A stretch of DNA of 40,111 nt from an uncultured beta proteobacterium (GTDB taxonomy: Bacteria; Pseudomonadota; Gammaproteobacteria; Burkholderiales; SG8-39): positions 1 to 40,111 of the forward strand of contig CAIOLO010000099.1 of assembly GCA_903859155.1 (NCBI GenBank), given 5' to 3'. Made by a program: the position numbers and the translations under genes. Within the stretch, counting starts at the first letter, position 1. Every line of letters starts with the position of its first letter. Below are positions 27,373 through 35,957 of this stretch, one piece after another. The notes under the pieces were generated by a model. The model did no database searches. It saw only the letters and a program-made list of their open reading frames with translations, and was not told the origin of the DNA.

Positions 27373-27487
27373 GGGGCCTCCTTATCGTGGGTAGACGATA
27401 GGGTTACTGTACGAAGTCTTTGTTGCTTGCTTATTGCACCAAGGTTGCGATTAGGTTTCACGGCCGATCTCACGGCGGAACGATTCA

Positions 27488-28639
27488 TCAGACTTGATTT
27501 ACCAGCGTGCGGTACAGACGGGCCAGTTGTCGCGCCCGTTCGGGCGATGACCATCCGGTTGCGAACGATTTTGCGTCTGCGGCGAGTTGCGTCAATTGAT
27601 CTTTGTCGCGCACCAGGTGCGCCAGTTCGTTACCGAAGGCCGTCGGGTTGCCGGAGGCGGCGATCGCTCCGCGTTGAGGTTCGACGATGTCGCAGGTGCC
27701 CATGCGCGCCAGTGCCAGCACCGGCAGGCCGGCGGCCATGGCCTCGAGCAGCACCAGCCCCTGGGTTTCGGTGCAGGAGGCAAAGGTGAATACGTTGGCG
27801 GCAGCGTAGCAGTTGGGAAGTTCGGTCTTGCGATCCAGATAGCCGACAAAGCGCATATGTTCGGTCAGTTTCAACTCGTCGGCTTGCTGGCGCAATCCTG
27901 CCAGCGCTGGCCCCTCCCCCGCGATTACCAGCATCAAGGCGGGCAGATGCCGGATGGCATGCACCATCGCTTCCAGGAGGAAGCCGATATTCTTTTCGTG
28001 GGCGACACGCCCGACGTACAACGCCACCGGGCGATCCAAAGGAATGTCGTGGCGATGACGAAATTGCAAACCGTCGCCATTGGCGAACTGAGCAATCGGA
28101 ATGCCGGTGGGTAAAACATGAAGTGGTGCGGTCACGCCGTAGCTCGATAATGTGTCGCGCATCGCACCGGAGGGCACGACCACGGCATCCAGGCCGTTGC
28201 ATTGGCTGCGGGCGAGATGACGGGCGATGCCGGCCAGCATCCGCCGTGGCAGCAGCGGCAGGTAGTGATGGAAGTACTCCTCGAAATGCGTGTGGTACGT
28301 CGCCAATACCGGAACGCCATAATGTCTTGCAGCACGAACACCCGAGTAATGGGCGGCAAACGGTGTCTGGATGTGGATCAGGTCGACGCCGGTGCTCGCA
28401 ACTTGTCGCAAGGTGTGATCCAAACGCCGCCTTTTCATCAATCGATCCTCCGGATCGAATGGGACGCGCCGCGATGGCACGCGCCAGACGGTGGTCGAAT
28501 CATGCGGCTGCGGGTAGTGCGGTGCGATCAGCTCGACCTGGATGCCTTCGGCCGCGAGATCGGTGCGGAAGGTTTCGATAGAGGTGGATACCCCGTTGAC
28601 ACGGGGAAAGTAGACATCCGACACCATTATAATTTTCAT
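27488..28639 (-). CDS. GT4 glycosyltransferase, likely diacylglycerol glycosyltransferase type
   Basis: This 383-residue GT-B enzyme has the N-terminal donor-side start MVSDVYFPRVNGVSTSIETF. The HTHFEEYFHHYLPL segment resembles UDP-glucose:diacylglycerol glucosyltransferases (GT4 UGDG-like). The C-terminal EX7E motif is ETQGLVLLE within ASCTETQGLVLLEAMAAGLP. The family adds sugar from a nucleotide donor; the diacylglycerol acceptor is inferred from the subfamily look and from the olsB-olsA genes downstream and btaAB-plcP nearby. A mannosyl- or envelope-polysaccharide transferase remains possible. No good ribosome site precedes the ATG. Confidence 0.82.
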   Translation of the reverse strand: MKIIMVSDVYFPRVNGVSTSIETFRTDLAAEGIQVELIAPHYPQPHDSTTVWRVPSRRVPFDPEDRLMKRRRLDHTLRQVASTGVDLIHIQTPFAAHYSGVRAARHYGVPVLATYHTHFEEYFHHYLPLLPRRMLAGIARHLARSQCNGLDAVVVPSGAMRDTLSSYGVTAPLHVLPTGIPIAQFANGDGLQFRHRHDIPLDRPVALYVGRVAHEKNIGFLLEAMVHAIRHLPALMLVIAGEGPALAGLRQQADELKLTEHMRFVGYLDRKTELPNCYAAANVFTFASCTETQGLVLLEAMAAGLPVLALARMGTCDIVEPQRGAIAASGNPTAFGNELAHLVRDKDQLTQLAADAKSFATGWSSPERARQLARLYRTLVNQV

Positions 28640-29027
28640 GGTGTGGATGCTGCGTCATGCGCGTTACGGAATTATTGCAATGGCGCAATGCCCCGGCATT
28701 TTGTGGCAATAGCTGCTGATGGAAACGAGGGCTTGCCGGTCAGCGTAGATCAGCCCCTGCGCACTGCTATGCGGCAAAGGACTTATTGTTCTTGATTCAA
28801 AAGTTGCGGCGCAACAACGGGCGCTCGGTCCGGGAGTAACTCGAACCGTTTTGCTGCCTATAAAATAGGCAACATTGGTTGAGCACCGGCACCCCCTGGC
28901 ATGGCTGCTCCTCGAGTCTGAATTTCACCTACTTATACATGACATATCCCCAGAAAAAGTGGATAACTACGAGGGGCGAGTAATGATATATACTGTTTAT
29001 ACTGTTACATAAAATCAAGGACATGCA
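28640..29027. other. 388-base divergent intergenic region with palindrome and tandem 9-mer
   Basis: No convincing gene is seen. It contains a palindrome TGCCTA-TAAAA-TAGGCA at 28855-28871. It also contains a perfect tandem repeat of TATACTGTT at 28989-28997 and 28998-29006, just upstream of the small gene at 29028; the repeat supplies TATACT -10-like elements. The region is AT-richer toward its right end. It serves as the divergent promoter zone for the glycosyltransferase operon and the small basic protein. Confidence 0.4.
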
Positions 29028-29405
29028 ATGCCAAAGAACGCCGTACCAGCAAAGCCCTCTGCGCTGGCCGCAGCCAAAGGTCTTGCAAAGCGCGCATCTA
29101 CGAAGACCGAGCGGACTCCAGCGGTTGTGGCGAAGCCGGCCAAGCATCGGAAAGCTTCGGCGACGGATGCGAAGTCGAAAAAAAGCAAAATGGTAAGAGA
29201 CAGCTTCAACATGCCTGAATCCGAATACAGCCTGATCGCAGCGGTAAAGAGGCGCTGTATCGCGCAAGGGCTCGCCGTGAAAAAAAGCGAAGTGTTACGC
29301 GCCGCCATTTTCGGCTTTGCGTCCCAAAGCGACGCGCACATCAAGGCCGCAATGGAGGCCCTGGAGGTAATCAAGACCGGGCGCCCATCTAAAGGTCAAC
29401 GGTAA
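29028..29405 (+). CDS. Hypothetical protein with basic tail and ribbon-helix-helix-like C-terminus
   Basis: This 125-residue protein is not recognised by name. Residues ~1-55 are Ala/Lys-rich and histone-tail-like. Residues ~56-110 (DSFNMPESEYSLIAAVKRRC, then KKSEVLRAAIFGF) look like a beta strand plus two helices, as in small DNA-binding ribbon-helix-helix proteins. AAGGA lies 6 bases before the ATG. It is followed 27 bases later by another small gene in the same direction. A DNA-binding role is inferred only from charge and pattern. Confidence 0.75.
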   Translation: MPKNAVPAKPSALAAAKGLAKRASTKTERTPAVVAKPAKHRKASATDAKSKKSKMVRDSFNMPESEYSLIAAVKRRCIAQGLAVKKSEVLRAAIFGFASQSDAHIKAAMEALEVIKTGRPSKGQR

Positions 29406-29432
29406 TCAAGGAGGGACTGGAAAGGAACATTC

Positions 29433-29675
29433 ATGTCGCTAAGACGCAATAAGGGGAGCTCGCCAAAAAAGGAGTACCTCGAAAAGGCGAAAGACCTGAG
29501 CAAAAAAGAGGCGGAAAGATTGATGGCGCGAATGCGCGGAAGATTTATTCGCAGACTTGAGGATAAGCAATTTACCGAGACCGAGGCACTGGCCTTGCAG
29601 CTTGAATATGAAGACGAGCAGCTAAGGCAGTGGCGAAAGGCTATTGCCGAGGTGAGGGAAAAGCACAAAACATAA
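29433..29675 (+). CDS. Small charged hypothetical protein
   Basis: This is an 80-residue, highly charged, helix-prone protein (Lys, Glu and Arg over much of its length) with a possible coiled coil at ~40-78. AAAGGAA about 6 bases before the ATG supports expression. No family is recognised. It probably forms an operon with the preceding small basic protein. Confidence 0.65.
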   Translation: MSLRRNKGSSPKKEYLEKAKDLSKKEAERLMARMRGRFIRRLEDKQFTETEALALQLEYEDEQLRQWRKAIAEVREKHKT

Positions 29676-29694
29676 GCGCTGCCGCTCGACCGAA

Positions 29695-31155
<1,461 letters not shown>

Positions 31156-31247
31156 GCGCCGCGATCCAGATACTTCGGTGTTTCCGCGGTGTTTATGCAG
31201 GTGTTGGCGGCGCCGATACCCCAAAGAATTGCAAATGCTGGCGCGGA

Positions 31248-32879
31248 CTAGGGCGAGGACTTTGTCGCACCCGACGGCGCCGGGGACACCATCATGTAGA
31301 GTTGCCCGCCTTCTGCCAGTTCGGCGATGGAAGAAGTGAAATGCGCCTGTGTCACCCCGAGGTAATAGCGCCGGCCGGGCGTGTAGAAGCGGGCATCTTT
31401 GACGATGTCGGTGATATCGATGACGCCGGAGTTCTCTTCGTCATTGTTGAAATTGCCATCGCCGTTGCCCGGCTTGATCTGATTGGGGGCCTTGTTGAGG
31501 TCGCCGAACCGGTCGGTATCCGATTTGAATATCTGCGTCAGCCTGGTTTTGGCGACGTCGTAAAACCAGATGCGGGAGGCGTAGTCCTGCGCACCCGGAT
31601 CTTCCATGAGGATGAGGTTTCCGTCTCCGTCCACGGTGATGTTGTCGAACATCTGGTAGTTGGCGGCGGTGGCGCCGTCCTCGAGCTTGAAGTCGCTACC
31701 TGTGCCATCGATCACCTGGTCGATTTTTCCGCCCCTGGAGGGATTGCTGACATCGTCAAAGGTGATGCGGTGCAGCCGGGATCGCGCGGGTGCCTTGCCC
31801 GTGCCGGTCTTGACCGTATCGAAGCGATCGGTAGTGACCAAGTAAAACACGTTCCTGTTCCGGGTATCCCAATGTCCGTCCTCCGGGCGCAGAAACTGAG
31901 TAATGCCCAGGCTAATGCTGTCGGCCTGAATGGTGGCGCCGGTTTTGCTCTGGACGCCGCTCAGTTCTTTCAGGGCAAAGCGTGTGCCATTGGGTATGCC
32001 GCCTGAGCGTGCGGCGGCCGAGGGGTTATCCTCCGATGGATATCCGTTCACGGCGATGCCATAGAGTTTGCCGCCATGGAGCCCTGCCTTCTCGATATCG
32101 GAGCCGGTGGTCTGCTTGTCGCCGTAATAAACATAGACCTGACCGGGGGTGGAGTCGTCGCTGCCAATGACGATGGTCTTGTCGCCCGAGTCCGGATGCG
32201 CCAGCACATTCTCGGCGGAGAATCTGCCCAGGTAAGGCAGTTGATAGGAGGTGCCGGCGTTCGCGCCGGTCACGATATGCGCCATGAGTCGGCCCTCGTC
32301 ACCGCTTTCTTCGCCGTTCATGAAAATGCGGCCGTTAAAACCCTTGCCGGTGGACGCGTTGTAGAAGGCGCCCAGCGCGGGCAGATCCGCGGAGCAGAAA
32401 CGCGTGAATGCCGTGTTGCTCGAGTCGACAAAGGTGCCGGTGGCAGCGTCCCACAGCCTGACCTTGTTAATCAGGTCTTCTCCCGATACCACCTTCAGAT
32501 CGGTTTTGGCAATGATCCACTTCGATATGAACGCGCCTTTGCCGCCGTGCGCTCGCGTGACGCCACTCGCGGCCCCGAGTTCATGGTTCATGAGCAAGGT
32601 AAAAGTCCCGTCGCCATTGTCAAAGGCACCCAGACCGTCGGGGATGCCGGCCATTCGGTAGGTTCCGGCGGCCAAACCCGTCCTTTGAACCGAGTCGCCC
32701 ACAGTCAGTATCGAATAAACGTCCCAGCCCCTGGAGGTGGCGATGACGTAGGGGGTGTCCGTGCTGCTCGGGCCCTTGAATTGAGCGGCGAAGGCCGACG
32801 CCATCGGAGACAGGGCCAGGGAAACACCGAGCGCGGCATAAACGCATTTTCGCAGGTGTGGCGTTGAGAATTCGAACAT
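31248..32879 (-). CDS. Secreted PhoX/DUF839 family protein (putative alkaline phosphatase)
   Basis: This 543-residue exported protein has a signal peptide (~1-32, ending AFA-AQ). Its beta-propeller-like sequence follows PF05787 (PhoX, formerly DUF839): LLMNHELGA (~96-104), FCSADLPALG (Cys at ~162), FMNGEESGDEGR, ENVLAHPDSGDKTIVIGSDD, RPEDGHWD and LILMEDPG. PhoX enzymes use calcium and iron to release phosphate from organic esters; phosphatase activity here is likely but not certain, as this subfamily differs from classical PhoX. The ATG at 32879 begins the signal peptide with GGAG upstream; the longer start at 33014 would bury it. A Pho-box-like site lies ~170 bases upstream. Confidence 0.85.
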   Translation of the reverse strand: MFEFSTPHLRKCVYAALGVSLALSPMASAFAAQFKGPSSTDTPYVIATSRGWDVYSILTVGDSVQRTGLAAGTYRMAGIPDGLGAFDNGDGTFTLLMNHELGAASGVTRAHGGKGAFISKWIIAKTDLKVVSGEDLINKVRLWDAATGTFVDSSNTAFTRFCSADLPALGAFYNASTGKGFNGRIFMNGEESGDEGRLMAHIVTGANAGTSYQLPYLGRFSAENVLAHPDSGDKTIVIGSDDSTPGQVYVYYGDKQTTGSDIEKAGLHGGKLYGIAVNGYPSEDNPSAAARSGGIPNGTRFALKELSGVQSKTGATIQADSISLGITQFLRPEDGHWDTRNRNVFYLVTTDRFDTVKTGTGKAPARSRLHRITFDDVSNPSRGGKIDQVIDGTGSDFKLEDGATAANYQMFDNITVDGDGNLILMEDPGAQDYASRIWFYDVAKTRLTQIFKSDTDRFGDLNKAPNQIKPGNGDGNFNNDEENSGVIDITDIVKDARFYTPGRRYYLGVTQAHFTSSIAELAEGGQLYMMVSPAPSGATKSSP

Positions 32880-33049
32880 GGACGGGAATCTCCGTGAGGG
32901 TGGAAGAACGGCTTCGCACCAGTTTTTGCTTCGCCACAGGCGGCAAACGAAGGTCAGGATGCGAAAGCGATGGCCCATTAACGCATCACCAGATTGCAAA
33001 TGGATGAACCTCAATTGCGGTGTTCACAGCCAGCGCCGCCGAAGACGCA

Positions 33050-33067
33050 ATGTCATAAAAATGTAAC
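33050..33067 (+). promoter_or_regulatory. Near-consensus Pho box
   Basis: ATGTCAT-AAAA-ATGTAAC is the closest match in the window to the PhoB site CTGTCATAAAACTGTCAT. It points right, toward the 81-residue basic protein, with TTTACT (33079-33084) as possible -10. Read on the other strand it also gives ATGTTAC and TTATGAC 11 bases apart (6/7 and 5/7 matches), so it might also serve the phoX-like gene, but no -10 follows in that direction. Confidence 0.7.
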
Positions 33068-33134
33068 ATCAATCATTTTTTACTCATCTGGAAAAACTTA
33101 TGGCAAATCCGGGTATTGCGATCCCGCGATGCCG

Positions 33135-33155
33135 TTACCCACATACTTGTCCACA
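33135..33155 (+). promoter_or_regulatory. Pair of DnaA-box-like sites
   Basis: TTACCCACA (33135-33143) and TTGTCCACA (33147-33155) each match the DnaA box TTATCCACA at 8 of 9 positions, spaced 12 bases apart and in the same orientation. Two such sites could be chance or a DnaA-responsive element; there is no sign of an origin (no dnaA/dnaN, no AT-rich unwinding element). Confidence 0.3.
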
Positions 33156-33348
33156 GAATATGTGCATAATTTTGTGCCAGGCGATGCGAGCACTCTTTTT
33201 GCGCGTGCAATTTATGCTTGACGCAAAAATGCACGCCGGGGCACAAGCACTGGGATTGTTTTCCTTTTCTGTTTTCCTTTTCTGTCGCGGCTCTACGCGT
33301 TTGCTCTTACAATCGATCGCATGCATCCAAATGGAGCGGCGAGCCGCC

Positions 33349-33594
33349 ATGAAGGTTGTCAAGGTCACGCGTGCGCAAAAGCAGCTATTGTTGGTACTGT
33401 CCCGGCAGGACATCAACACCATCCGCAGGAATCCCAGACTGGTGTCCAACGCCAAACACTTGCTGTGGGCGTGCAAGAAGATCATAGCGAGGGTGCAGGC
33501 GATTCCGGAGTACGCGAACAAGAAAAAACGCGCGACCGCTCACAAGCGCATCGTCGCACTGTGCCAGAAGGCGATCGAGCGGGCGGAGAGCTAG
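33349..33594 (+). CDS. Small basic hypothetical protein
   Basis: This 81-residue protein is strongly basic (MKVVKVTRAQKQ at the start, then several Lys/Arg-rich helices, e.g. YANKKKRATAHKR) with no recognised domain. It could bind nucleic acid. The start at 33349 is chosen as the first ATG before protein-like sequence; ATG at 33331 is in frame. It may be transcribed from the Pho box at 33050, which would leave a leader of roughly 255 bases. Confidence 0.55.
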   Translation: MKVVKVTRAQKQLLLVLSRQDINTIRRNPRLVSNAKHLLWACKKIIARVQAIPEYANKKKRATAHKRIVALCQKAIERAES

Positions 33595-33672
33595 TGGCTT
33601 AAGCCTGGCACCTTTGTCCGACGTGCAGCTGCATGACGCAGCGGGCTCTGGCGCGAAACGAAATGCCGGCGC

Positions 33673-33706
33673 CTGTCACATAATTGAAACATGCGCCCCT
33701 TACGAT
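33673..33706 (+). promoter_or_regulatory. Pho-box promoter of the partner-switching operon
   Basis: CTGTCAC-ATAA-TTGAAAC at 33673-33690 forms two PhoB heptamers 11 bases apart; the first matches the consensus closely. Exactly 10 bases later is TACGAT (33701-33706), a 4/6 match to the -10. The layout equals that at pstS. The transcript would start ~35-40 bases before the rsbV-like ATG. Confidence 0.68.
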
Positions 33707-33748
33707 GCCCGGTTGCCTCTTATAAAACTCTGATGGGGTCGGTAGCGT

Positions 33749-34087
33749 ATGCAAATCGAGTCGGAATCCCTGGAAGGCGGCATCCTGAAAATCAATCTCA
33801 CGGGCCGCATGGATGTGCAAGGCACTCAGGAAATAGATCTCAAGTTTACCGGCTACACGGCCAAGCAGAGCGCCGTTATCGTCGACCTGGCGGCGGTGAA
33901 CTTCCTGGCCTCCATCGGCATTCGCACCCTGCTGCTTTCGGCCAAGGCCGTTTCACAGCGGGGAGGCAAGATCGTGCTCTTGAATCCCGACAGCAATGTC
34001 ACCAAGATTCTGGAAATGGCGGGCATCGATACCCTGATCCCGATCAGCCGTTCTCTGGAAGAGGCGCGTCTCGCGGTCGCTGGCTGA
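33749..34087 (+). CDS. STAS-domain anti-sigma factor antagonist (RsbV/SpoIIAA-like)
   Basis: This 112-residue protein has a STAS fold: LTGRMDVQGTQEIDLKF, then VIVDLAAVNFLASIGIRTLL with the phospho-acceptor Ser in ASIGIR (~58). Unphosphorylated, such proteins bind and neutralise an RsbW-type kinase; phosphorylated, they are inactive. It is the first of three genes that make a complete partner-switch set. A Pho-box promoter lies upstream. The output sigma factor or other client is not encoded in the window. Confidence 0.92.
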   Translation: MQIESESLEGGILKINLTGRMDVQGTQEIDLKFTGYTAKQSAVIVDLAAVNFLASIGIRTLLLSAKAVSQRGGKIVLLNPDSNVTKILEMAGIDTLIPISRSLEEARLAVAG

Positions 34088-34105
34088 AAGCCGGGTCTGC
34101 ATTTG

Positions 34106-34519
34106 ATGGTCACCATGCCGGGTGAGCGGATCGTCATCGCAAACCGGCTGGACGAATTGCGCCGCATGACGCGTTGGCTTCACGATAGCGCCGCGGCATT
34201 CGGCATCGCGGAGAAGGCTTTGTCCACGCTGGATGTTTGCGCCAATGAGGCTGTCACCAACATCATCAGTTACGCTTTCGGTGACCAGATGCGCCACGAT
34301 ATTGCTCTGGAGTTGCACAAGACCGGGACGGGCGCACGCCTTGTTATCCGGGATCATGGCAAGCCGTTCAATCCGCTCGAAGCGCCCGAGCGTGATTTGC
34401 CCAAGTCAATCAAGGACGCCGGCATTGGCGGGCTGGGCATTCACCTTATCAAACACCTGATGACCCGCTGCAACTATGAGCGTGTTGACGGCGTCAACGT
34501 ACTTTTTCTCGAGATCTGA
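34106..34519 (+). CDS. Anti-sigma regulatory factor, RsbW-type serine kinase
   Basis: This 137-residue HATPase_c_2 protein has an N-box (VCANEAVTNIISYAF) followed by IRDHGKPFNP and GIGGLGIHLIKHLM. Such kinases phosphorylate the STAS antagonist or bind a sigma factor. It lies 18 bases after the rsbV-like gene and overlaps the next gene by one base (TGATG). ATG at 34106 is chosen over the preceding TTG. In many proteobacteria these kinases control non-sigma outputs, so the target is open. Confidence 0.92.
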   Translation: MVTMPGERIVIANRLDELRRMTRWLHDSAAAFGIAEKALSTLDVCANEAVTNIISYAFGDQMRHDIALELHKTGTGARLVIRDHGKPFNPLEAPERDLPKSIKDAGIGGLGIHLIKHLMTRCNYERVDGVNVLFLEI

Positions 34520-35862
34520 TGCATACCAGAGGCGCCGACCGCCGTAGCGTGTCTTCAATCGTTTCGTTGATAGATCTTGGACTTGTCGGCGATCGCCGCA
34601 GGGCTGACGATCGGCGGCGCAACGGCTTCATCTCACGGTTGCAGCTTTTTCTCAATATTCCCTACGAGGTGATCGAAGCGGTGCTGGGCGATTGTGTCGC
34701 GCGCGACGTGCCTGCGGAGGAGGTGTTGCTTGAGCCAGGACAAAGCAACCATGGGATTCACCTGCTTGTCTCAGGGCGCCTTCGCATCCATTTCGACCGC
34801 AAGGACTCCCTGGACTATATTCCCATAGAAGAAGGTGGTTGCTTCGGCGAACTATCCATCATCGACGGTCGTCCCGTGTCGGCTTATGTTGTTGCTGATA
34901 TTCCCAGTCGCGTCCTGATGGTGCATGACAGTGTTTTCTGGGAGAAGTTGATTCCCTACCCGGGAGTCGCGCGCAACCTTCTCAACGTTCTGTCTGAGCG
35001 CATGCGCACCAACGGAGAAATGATCCTGGAGCGGATGAAGGACCGGCTGGCACTGGAACACCTGCAAAAGGAACTGGCTATCGCGCACACCATCCAGCTT
35101 TCCATGCTGCCACCGGGAGATCGCCTTTTTCCCGAACGGACGGAAGTGCAGGCCCACGCCATCATGGAACCGGCCAAGGACGTCGGCGGGGATTTCTATG
35201 ACGTCTTCTTCGCGTCCCCGGATCGCCTTTTTATCGCGATCGGCGATGTTTCTGGCAAAGGCGTCCCTGCGGCTCTTTTCATGGCGCGAACCATTACCCT
35301 GATGCGCATGGAAGCGGTGCGCCGGCGCTCCCCGGCGGCCATTCTGGAGGCGGTCAATCAGGCCCTTTGCGAGGGAAACGACTCCGCAATGTTCGTCACG
35401 CTTTTCTGCGGCATTCTGGAGATCGAGACCGGGCAATTCAGCTTTGCCAACGCCGGCCACAATCCGCCGTTGTTTCTTGGCTTGGAAGGCAGGCGCGATT
35501 TCCTCAAGGTAAGGAAAGGCCTGGTTGCCGGCATCATGGAGGCATCCCGCTACCCGATGGATACGCTGCAACTGGCCCCGGGGGAATCCCTGCTTTTGTA
35601 TACCGACGGTGTCACCGAAGCCATGAATCCGGCCCAGGATCTTTACTCGGAGGAGCGCTTCCTGGAAGCCGTGAGAGGTTGGGACGGGGAGTCACCTGCT
35701 GTCCTGGTGGACGCCGTGCGCGCAAGCCTTGCCGTGTTTTCGCAATCCGCGCCGCAAGCGGACGATATCACCATGCTTGCGCTTCGCTATGTCGGCAACC
35801 GGGCAGCAGCGTCCCTGGCTGCTGCTTGGCGAGCCCCGAGTCCGCCTCAAGCACGACCCTGA
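34519..35862 (+). CDS. PP2C-type SpoIIE/RsbU phosphatase with N-terminal cyclic-nucleotide-binding-like domain
   Basis: In this 447-residue protein, residues ~40-155 form a Crp/cNMP-binding-like domain (GIHLLVSGRLRIHF, GGCFGELSIIDGRPVSAYVV). A helical linker (~155-190, EHLQKELAIAHTIQLSMLPP) leads to the SpoIIE phosphatase (~195-430). The metal-binding motifs are DVGGDFYDVF, GDVSGKGVPAALFM, FANAGHNPPLF, LLLYTDGVTEAMN and DDITMLALR. It would dephosphorylate the STAS protein when its sensor domain is engaged. In the cNMP fold the GELSIIDGRPVSA loop corresponds to the phosphate-binding cassette but lacks the usual Arg-x-Ala form (RPVSA), so the ligand may not be cAMP. It completes the operon. Confidence 0.93.
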   Translation: MHTRGADRRSVSSIVSLIDLGLVGDRRRADDRRRNGFISRLQLFLNIPYEVIEAVLGDCVARDVPAEEVLLEPGQSNHGIHLLVSGRLRIHFDRKDSLDYIPIEEGGCFGELSIIDGRPVSAYVVADIPSRVLMVHDSVFWEKLIPYPGVARNLLNVLSERMRTNGEMILERMKDRLALEHLQKELAIAHTIQLSMLPPGDRLFPERTEVQAHAIMEPAKDVGGDFYDVFFASPDRLFIAIGDVSGKGVPAALFMARTITLMRMEAVRRRSPAAILEAVNQALCEGNDSAMFVTLFCGILEIETGQFSFANAGHNPPLFLGLEGRRDFLKVRKGLVAGIMEASRYPMDTLQLAPGESLLLYTDGVTEAMNPAQDLYSEERFLEAVRGWDGESPAVLVDAVRASLAVFSQSAPQADDITMLALRYVGNRAAASLAAAWRAPSPPQARP

Positions 35863-35882
35863 CCGGTGCTGCCGGGGCCGGC

Positions 35883-35916
35883 ATGTCATGAAATTGAAAT
35901 AATTCTTGCGTAGAAA
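35883..35916 (+). promoter_or_regulatory. Pho-box promoter of the phytase-like gene
   Basis: ATGTCAT (35883-35889) and TTGAAAT (35894-35900) are 11 bases apart; TAGAAA (35911-35916) follows exactly 10 bases later as a -10 element. The first heptamer matches PhoB consensus at 6/7, the second at 4-5/7. The leader to the ATG is ~35 bases. Confidence 0.6.
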
Positions 35917-35957
35917 AGTGAATCAAACATTCTGCCGCCTCAATCCACGGGAATTTC

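Larger units (their letters stand above)
32880..33348. other. 469-base intergenic region between phoX-like gene and small basic protein
   Basis: No credible protein is encoded here; an open frame from 33100 into the basic protein is Cys-rich and unlike a real N-terminus. It holds the Pho box at 33050-33067 and a pair of DnaA-box-like sites at 33135-33155. It may contain a leader RNA or small RNA starting near 33091 (inference from the Pho box and a -10-like TTTACT at 33079-33084). Confidence 0.45.

Noticed and set aside
27373-27487. Possible Pho box before olsB (GTGAAAC / TCGCAAC)
   Set aside because: The second unit is weak and no reasonable -10 follows; olsB can be served by the promoter of the upstream glycosyltransferase.
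28652-28669. Pho-box-like pair CCGTAAC / ATGACGC (minus strand) upstream of the GT4 gene
   Set aside because: Spacing is 11 bases, but the box ends only 12 bases before the ATG; a -10 at the usual distance would fall on the start codon. The second heptamer is poor.
28993-29010. CTGTTTA and CTGTTAC as a Pho box
   Set aside because: The repeats are 9 bases apart, not 11, and belong to a simple tandem 9-mer.
33100-33348. N-terminal extension of the 81-residue basic protein from ATG at 33100
   Set aside because: The extension is Cys-rich, without domain character, has no ribosome site, and would begin about 9 bases after the Pho-dependent transcription start.
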